Part shown: piece by piece, positions 6,063 through 9,985 of the stretch
How positions within the stretch are numbered: the stretch's first letter is position 1
Layout: each line of letters starts with the position of its first letter
NCBI GenBank assembly: GCA_044228045.1
Contig: JBGAVQ010000210.1
Span: 1-9,985 of the forward strand
Origin: JAXLVB01 sp044228045
Lineage (GTDB): Bacteria; Bacteroidota; Bacteroidia; Cytophagales; Spirosomataceae
Length of the DNA: 9,985 bases
Reading direction: 5' to 3'
Made by a program: the position numbers and the translations under genes
The notes under the pieces: model-generated
Databases searched by the model: none
Seen by the model: the letters and a program-made list of their open reading frames with translations, nothing else
Told to the model about the DNA's origin: nothing

Positions 6063-8246
6063 CTACACATTTAACCAATACGTTACTTTCAGCACCAAGG
6101 CTCGGTTTTTGACATTCCAATTGGTCGAATCGTAATTGTCGGTGTATAGCAAGAACACATCCGAAACAGGCTTAAAACGCCACTGAAGCCGAGAGTTGAT
6201 GTTAACGTTATTGATTTGATTGTTGTACTGAAAAAAGGTAGTCCAAAACAGGTTCTTGGTGAAGGTCAGGTCCAGCCGTGGGCCAATTAAGTGCAAATTG
6301 CCCACCCCTTGCGATGAACGAATGTGGCTGTAACTATAATTGAGTGTAATTAGTCCATAAGGCTGATAGCGATAGACAATAGAATTATCGGTACTTAGAA
6401 TACTCCCATCAAAATACTGCCCAACAACTCCCTGTGTGGTAATACTCAGACGCTTGCGCCGATCTGATATATAAAAAAACTGGAAATTATTGTACCGATA
6501 CGACGAACCCATCGGCAACACTTTGTTATTGCTACGAGTAGGGTCAAAAGCTGCAAACAAATAAGTGTAATTATGATTGACCGAAAACAACGCCTCTCCT
6601 GTATTCTGAAACGAAATGCTTGAACCCACCGAAAGTGTTTGGTCTGTCATGCCTAAGTTGGGTACATTGATTTGGTCGTAACTAATACCCAATCCGAATC
6701 TATTGACAGTTTTGGCATTGGGATAAAACTTCAAAATAGCACTGGGCTTCATGCGCCAGTAGTTTTTACGAGGTACAAAACCTACCTCGGCATCGTAGCC
6801 ATTGCCTACATATTGCTGCGACCAACCAATTGTAAACTTCCGAACGTTATAATTCAAGGCACTTCCAAATGCCTTTTTGTCATCAATAGCAAACGGTGTG
6901 ATGGCTTGGTGGTAAAAAAACTTACCAAACCAACGGTTATCTGCCGAAGCTAAATTGTATTCGGCACCAGCTACCCGATTATAAGCGGTCGCTTTGGGGT
7001 TTATAGCCTGATTCAGTGTTTGTTTATTCACAAAAACCAATGACAAATTTGAGCGGGAAAACAACTTTCGTTGAAGGGCTGCAATGGTGTAGTTAGCACC
7101 TGTAATACCCTTTTCGGCATCTTTGGCGGTTTGGGTATTCAGTAAACCAATTCGCCAATTGTTATCAATTTTGCCACTTAGCCGTGCTCCATAACTAAGT
7201 GCATTTTGGGTGTAAAGCCCTGTGGCAGTGTCTTTGGCAATACCGATTTGCCTCGAAAAAAACGGATTGATTTCGGCAGTACCAAAACTGGAAAATAAGT
7301 CGGCGTTTTCAAGAAAAAATTGCCGTTGTTCCGGGAACGAAATATCAAAACGAGTCAGGTTTTGTACTTGGCGGTCGGCTTCTACTTGCGAAAAATCAGG
7401 ATTTACAGTCAAATCCAGATTCAGGCCAGGCGTGATGCCTATCTTTACATCACCACCTACTTTAATTTGAGTGTCTGCATTGATATTGGTTTTCTCAAAA
7501 TCTTTGGAGCTGCCTGCATTGATGTACGGAATGATAGAAATGTTAGCTCCAGGTTTGCCCAAAGGTTTTTCCCAAAGCATAGGAGTCATAAAAGCCAAAT
7601 TGAAAATCTCCTGATTTTGCGGAATCCGGGTAAATGTAGATTGCTCATTACCTTGCATTTCGAAGCGATAGCTATTAAAATTCCATCGGTCAGAGCCTTC
7701 TTTAAAACGAAGAGTTTTAAACGGAATAGCCAGCTCACAAGTCCAATAAGTATCATAAATTTTGGCGTTACCATACCATTTATTATCCCACGAAGTAGAA
7801 AAATACTGAGGTTCAATGCCTTGTCCGCCATTCATGACGGTAGCCTCCCGCTGAACACCTAATGGATTTATGCCAAACAAAAAGGCGTTGGTGCGGTCAT
7901 TAAAGGTGTCTAACAAAAAGCTGATGTTATCGCTGCCACCTGCTCGAAAATCTCGGCGAAGCGAAGGGATAATGTAGTTTTTGCCTACGGTATGGCAACG
8001 GGCAGCAATGTAGAGATACTGTTTGTCGTAGGCAAACCATACTTCGGTTTGGTTGTTGGCTTTTACGCTATCTCGTGGAAAATACTGCCAGTAGCCCGTC
8101 ATAACTTTGTCTTGACTCCACAGTTTTTCATCTAACACGCCATCAACGGTGATATTTTCGTTGGTAGATTTTACCGTAAACGAGGGAGATTGAGCAAATA
8201 GAGAGGTAGAAATTACCCAACATAAAAAGTATAAATTCAAGCGCAT
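6063..8246 (-). CDS. CBM9-like / DUF5916 outer-membrane protein
   Basis: A 727-residue exported protein. Residues 1-18 are a signal peptide with cleavage after LFA, before QSPS. Residues ~30-215 resemble the carbohydrate-binding module 9-like fold: ITVDGVLDEKLWS (32-44), TEVWFAYDKQYLYIAARCH (67-85), SDNISFLLDTFNDRTNAFLF (105-124) and AIPFKTLRF (173-181). Residues ~230 to the end are DUF5916, with the hallmark VNPDFSQVEADRQVQNLTRF (281-300) and SFPEQRQFFLENADLF (303-318). After that come alternating aromatic beta strands typical of an outer-membrane beta-barrel, ending VLKVTYWLNV. The family is widespread in Bacteroidota and its function is unknown; some members lie near sugar-use or peptide-use genes, but here neither neighbour suggests a substrate. 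The single ATG at 8246 fits the signal peptide. The gene converges with the Uma2 gene across 34 bases with no visible terminator. Confidence 0.88.
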   Translation of the reverse strand: MRLNLYFLCWVISTSLFAQSPSFTVKSTNENITVDGVLDEKLWSQDKVMTGYWQYFPRDSVKANNQTEVWFAYDKQYLYIAARCHTVGKNYIIPSLRRDFRAGGSDNISFLLDTFNDRTNAFLFGINPLGVQREATVMNGGQGIEPQYFSTSWDNKWYGNAKIYDTYWTCELAIPFKTLRFKEGSDRWNFNSYRFEMQGNEQSTFTRIPQNQEIFNLAFMTPMLWEKPLGKPGANISIIPYINAGSSKDFEKTNINADTQIKVGGDVKIGITPGLNLDLTVNPDFSQVEADRQVQNLTRFDISFPEQRQFFLENADLFSSFGTAEINPFFSRQIGIAKDTATGLYTQNALSYGARLSGKIDNNWRIGLLNTQTAKDAEKGITGANYTIAALQRKLFSRSNLSLVFVNKQTLNQAINPKATAYNRVAGAEYNLASADNRWFGKFFYHQAITPFAIDDKKAFGSALNYNVRKFTIGWSQQYVGNGYDAEVGFVPRKNYWRMKPSAILKFYPNAKTVNRFGLGISYDQINVPNLGMTDQTLSVGSSISFQNTGEALFSVNHNYTYLFAAFDPTRSNNKVLPMGSSYRYNNFQFFYISDRRKRLSITTQGVVGQYFDGSILSTDNSIVYRYQPYGLITLNYSYSHIRSSQGVGNLHLIGPRLDLTFTKNLFWTTFFQYNNQINNVNINSRLQWRFKPVSDVFLLYTDNYDSTNWNVKNRALVLKVTYWLNV

Positions 8247-8350
8247 GAAACGGAAACGTTGATGAGAGCCTGCAAGTTTCCGAAAAAAGGGGTTAATGCC
8301 AGACGTTTAGCGACAAATAGGATTGTTTTAACCGCCAATTTGGTATTTTA

Positions 8351-8366
8351 TGCTATTAACATAGCA
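8351..8366. promoter_or_regulatory. Small palindrome TGCTAT-N4-ATAGCA upstream of the DUF5916 gene
   Basis: Six-base arms at 8351-8356 and 8361-8366 separated by TAAC. It sits about 105 bases before the DUF5916 start codon and immediately beyond the U-tract of the OmpA terminator. It could be an operator for the DUF5916 gene or just part of the terminator region. Confidence 0.25.
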
Positions 8367-8368
8367 AC

Positions 8369-8417
8369 AAAAAACGTCGGCGAAGCTAAGCCCACAGTGG
8401 AACTGCTCGCCGACGTT
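8369..8417 (-). terminator. Intrinsic terminator of the OmpA-family gene
   Basis: Read on the minus strand, AACGTCGGCGA (8417-8407) pairs perfectly with TCGCCGACGTT (8383-8373), an 11-bp GC-rich stem with a 23-base loop. The transcript then has six U residues (8374-8369). The stem begins 15 bases after the OmpA-family stop codon, as expected for Rho-independent termination. It insulates the DUF5916 gene from readthrough. The loop also holds CCACAGTGG (8392-8400). Confidence 0.85.
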
Positions 8418-8432
8418 GATAAATAGTGTTTT

Positions 8433-9326
8433 TTACCGCTTTGCCTCCAACAACTGGAAGAACTGATCCAATTTGGGCAGAATCACAATTTCAGTACGGC
8501 GGTTCATGCTGCGTCCTTGATCCGAATCGTTAGGTGCTTTTGGCACAAACTCTGAGCGACCACCAGCAGTCATGCGCTCAGGGGCAACGTTGTATTTTTT
8601 CTGTAACAGGCGCACTACCGAAGTTGCCCGCTTGGCACTCAAATCCCAGTTGTCCTCCAAAAACGACGACCGATACGGCACATTGTCGGTGTGGCCTTCT
8701 ACCAAAATATCTAAGTCTTTGCGGTCATTCACAATCTGGGCAATTTTACCTAATACCGTTTCTGCCTGAGGGGTAATGTCATAGCTACCAAATTTGAACA
8801 ACATCTTGTCTGACAACGACACATACACAACACCTTTTTTGACCTCAATGGTTACGTCTTCGTCATTGACATTACTCAGCGAGCGTTTGAGGTTCATCAC
8901 CAAAGCCATGTTGAGCGAGTCTTTGCGTTGCATCGAAGACGTTAGCCCCTGAATGTACTTACTTTGGTCGTTGAGGGCTTCGAGTGATTTTTTGATACTT
9001 TCGGCACCAGTTTTACTCACTATCGAGAGGTCCGAAAGGCGGTCTAACAAGTTGGTGTTGGTTTTTTTAAGAAAATCCAACTGCTCTTGCAATGATTTAC
9101 TTTTGGCACGCTCACTGGCAAGTTCATTGTCTCGGGTTTTGACTTGGTCTCGCAACGACGAATTGTCTCGGCTTAGCGCTCCGTTTTGAGTTTCACACTC
9201 TTGCTTTGCTCGATCGGTCGAGGCTTGCAATTGAGCCAGGCTTTGTTGGGCTTCGGCCAGTTTTTTCTTACTTACGCAAGAGGTCATCAGAATTGCCGAA
9301 AAAGCAAAAAAAAGGACTCTTTTCAT
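8433..9326 (-). CDS. OmpA-family lipoprotein with coiled coil
   Basis: A 297-residue envelope protein. Residues 1-16 are a lipoprotein signal peptide with lipobox LMTSC, lipidated at C17. Residues ~22-145 are charged, heptad-rich and mostly helical (coiled coil), likely spanning part of the periplasm. The OmpA C-terminal domain runs from about 165 to 285: GVVYVSLSDKMLFKFGS (165-181), ILVEGHTDNVP (207-217), then NWDLSAKRATSVVRLL (226-241), the peptidoglycan-binding helix with D228 and R233, and RSMNRRTEIVI (272-282). It should anchor the outer membrane to the cell wall by binding diaminopimelate. A longer frame to a TTG at 9377 would put 17 non-signal residues before the signal peptide, so I chose the ATG at 9326. 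It is transcribed alone and ends at a strong terminator. No Shine-Dalgarno is seen. Confidence 0.9.
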   Translation of the reverse strand: MKRVLFFAFSAILMTSCVSKKKLAEAQQSLAQLQASTDRAKQECETQNGALSRDNSSLRDQVKTRDNELASERAKSKSLQEQLDFLKKTNTNLLDRLSDLSIVSKTGAESIKKSLEALNDQSKYIQGLTSSMQRKDSLNMALVMNLKRSLSNVNDEDVTIEVKKGVVYVSLSDKMLFKFGSYDITPQAETVLGKIAQIVNDRKDLDILVEGHTDNVPYRSSFLEDNWDLSAKRATSVVRLLQKKYNVAPERMTAGGRSEFVPKAPNDSDQGRSMNRRTEIVILPKLDQFFQLLEAKR

Positions 9327-9373
9327 AGATTTAGCGGTTGGTTTATGGTTTATGTTTAAGCAATAGCAAGAAT

Positions 9374-9382
9374 GCAAAATTA
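9374..9382 (-). promoter_or_regulatory. Candidate -7 box for the OmpA-family gene
   Basis: On the minus strand the bases read TAATTTTGC, matching the Bacteroidota TAnnTTTG -7 consensus, about 48 bases before the chosen start codon. No TTTG box lies at the usual ~19-base distance (the nearest is 11 bases away), so this is tentative. Confidence 0.25.
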
Positions 9383-9480
9383 TTGCTTAAAACCAAAATC
9401 GCTAATCTCTATTTTAACAAATGAGGCATTTAGTGCATTTTCTGCGACTAAATTGTATTAAGTTCTTCGATATAAGTAGT

Positions 9481-9551
9481 TTATATTATTTCAATAGGGT
9501 AGCGTTTGCAATCGCATCGGCAAACCGACGCTACCCTATTGAAAAATATAA
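9481..9551. repeat. Long inverted repeat (about 24 bp stem)
   Basis: TTTCAATAGGGTAGCGT (9489-9505) is perfectly complementary to 9528-9544, 17 bp. If A9488 is bulged, seven more pairs form (9481-9487 with 9545-9551), giving 24 bp. The 22-base loop can form a further short stem TTGC/GCAA (9506-9509 with 9520-9523). Neither strand shows a U-tract after the stem; instead T-rich sequence precedes and A-rich sequence follows on both strands, the wrong polarity for a Rho-independent terminator. An additional outer pair TAGTTTATA (9477-9485) and TATAAACTA (9576-9584) could compete. It could be a small palindromic mobile element, a REP-like element or a factor-dependent terminator. Confidence 0.8.
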
Positions 9552-9608
9552 CAGATAATTGGTCATTTGGTGTAGTATAAACTAATTATCCGCAGCTGCG
9601 TAGCATCC

Positions 9609-9809
9609 TTAATCCTCTTCTTCCAGCTCAAAAACCTCCTCTACCGTTTTGGCAAAATAACGGGCAATTTTCATGGCCAATACCGCCGATGGCACATACT
9701 TGTTGGCTTCAATGGCATTAATAGTTTGACGAGAAACGCTCACTTTATCAGCCAATTGCGCCTGAGTAATATCAAGAATGGCTCGCTCAATTCTTATGCG
9801 ATTTTTCAT
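9609..9809 (-). CDS. Small XRE-family transcriptional regulator
   Basis: A 66-residue Cro/C1-type DNA-binding protein consisting of one helix-turn-helix domain: helix 1 near 3-12, the HTH TQAQLADKVSVSRQTINAIE at 15-34, then YVPSAVLAMKIARYF (38-52) and an acidic tail ending ELEEED. It is the YgzD/YozG-like short XRE type, which is typically encoded directly after a small membrane protein and presumed to regulate that operon. That arrangement is present: the start codon overlaps the upstream stop in ATGA (9809-9806), and AAAGGAG stands six bases before the ATG. Operator unknown. Confidence 0.9.
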   Translation of the reverse strand: MKNRIRIERAILDITQAQLADKVSVSRQTINAIEANKYVPSAVLAMKIARYFAKTVEEVFELEEED

Positions 9810-9985
9810 ACGGTACTCCTTTCTGTGTTTTGCTCAAAACGAGGCTTTAGGTAAATTACATAATGAAACCTCAAAATAAAGATAATAAGTGTGGCAAACA
9901 TATTTACAATAATAACTGTCCAATAAGCACTTCCATGAATCAACATGGTAGCCAACATGAGCAGCGCAGTGTTGGTATAAACACC
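9806..9985 (-). CDS. C-terminal end of a membrane protein upstream of the XRE gene (partial)
   Basis: The last 59 codons of a gene that begins beyond the right edge; the frame is open from 9985 to the TGA at 9808-9806. The visible part has two hydrophobic stretches, TALLMLATMLIHG and YWTVIIVNMFATLIIFIL, then a short cytoplasmic-type tail HYVIYLKPRFEQNTERSTV. This fits the last helices of a small inner-membrane protein of the kind paired with short XRE regulators. The TGA overlaps the XRE start codon, so the two are co-transcribed and probably translationally coupled. Family and full length cannot be judged from this fragment. Confidence 0.75.
   Translation of the reverse strand, partial: GVYTNTALLMLATMLIHGSAYWTVIIVNMFATLIIFILRFHYVIYLKPRFEQNTERSTV
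9816..9822 (-). promoter_or_regulatory. Strong Shine-Dalgarno of the XRE gene
   Basis: AAAGGAG on the minus strand lies six bases before the ATG at 9809, inside the end of the upstream coding region. Most other genes here lack such a site, so it supports this start and reinitiation after the overlapping stop codon. Confidence 0.7.

Larger units (their letters stand above)
9327..9608. other. Non-coding gap between OmpA-family and XRE genes
   Basis: 282 bases with no supported gene on either strand. It must hold the promoter of the OmpA-family gene (candidate box at 9374-9382). Its main content is the long inverted repeat at 9481-9551. Nearer the XRE gene are a 7-bp pair GATAATT/AATTATC (9554-9590) and a 10-bp palindrome CGCAGCTGCG (9591-9600), which lies eight bases after the XRE stop codon. 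Confidence 0.7.

Noticed and set aside
6672..7862. Open frames on the plus strand across the DUF5916 gene
   Set aside because: They are antisense to a long gene with clear domains and signal peptide, and show no protein-family features.
9327..9377. TTG-initiated extension of the OmpA-family protein
   Set aside because: It would place 17 polar residues before a clean lipoprotein signal peptide that begins at the ATG at 9326.

Overview
The window looks like chromosomal DNA of a Bacteroidota bacterium, most likely a Cytophagales relative (Runella/Flectobacillus/Arcicella-like). This is an inference from gene content: a DUF5916 outer-membrane protein, a lipidated OmpA protein with a coiled coil, and a WDKTLGG-type repeat lipoprotein. 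The DNA is AT-rich, Shine-Dalgarno sites are mostly absent, and a few TAnnTTTG-like promoter boxes occur. No rRNA, tRNA, CRISPR array, transposase or phage gene was seen.

Layout. The left edge (1-458, minus strand) is the N-terminal part of the chaperone ClpB. A 410-bp gap follows, holding a candidate promoter and an 11-bp inverted repeat. From 869 to 6028 six genes run on the plus strand: an exported DinB-fold protein, an unrecognised six-helix membrane protein, a ToxA-like SAM methyltransferase, a lipoprotein of seven ~60-residue repeats (probable seven-bladed propeller), a Qnr-like pentapeptide-repeat protein whose start codon sits just after a 13-bp hairpin, and a Uma2-family nuclease-fold protein. 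Converging on them from the right is the 727-residue CBM9-like/DUF5916 outer-membrane protein (6063-8246, minus). Upstream of it is a peptidoglycan-binding OmpA-family lipoprotein (8433-9326, minus) with a clear intrinsic terminator. A 282-bp gap contains a ~24-bp-stem inverted repeat. The right edge (minus) is a small XRE regulator translationally coupled to the tail of a membrane protein.

How the genes relate. Three regions are envelope functions: the repeat lipoprotein, the DUF5916 barrel and the OmpA lipoprotein. ClpB is cytosolic proteostasis. The plus-strand block reads as a set of accessory, one-gene functions rather than one recognisable pathway; only the membrane protein/methyltransferase pair (39-bp gap) and the lipoprotein/pentapeptide pair (67-bp gap) are spaced like possible co-transcribed units. 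I do not see a convincing new multi-gene system. The most unusual signals are the long inverted repeat at 9481-9551, the start-codon-proximal hairpin at 4739-4775, the 767-822 repeat and the propeller lipoprotein.
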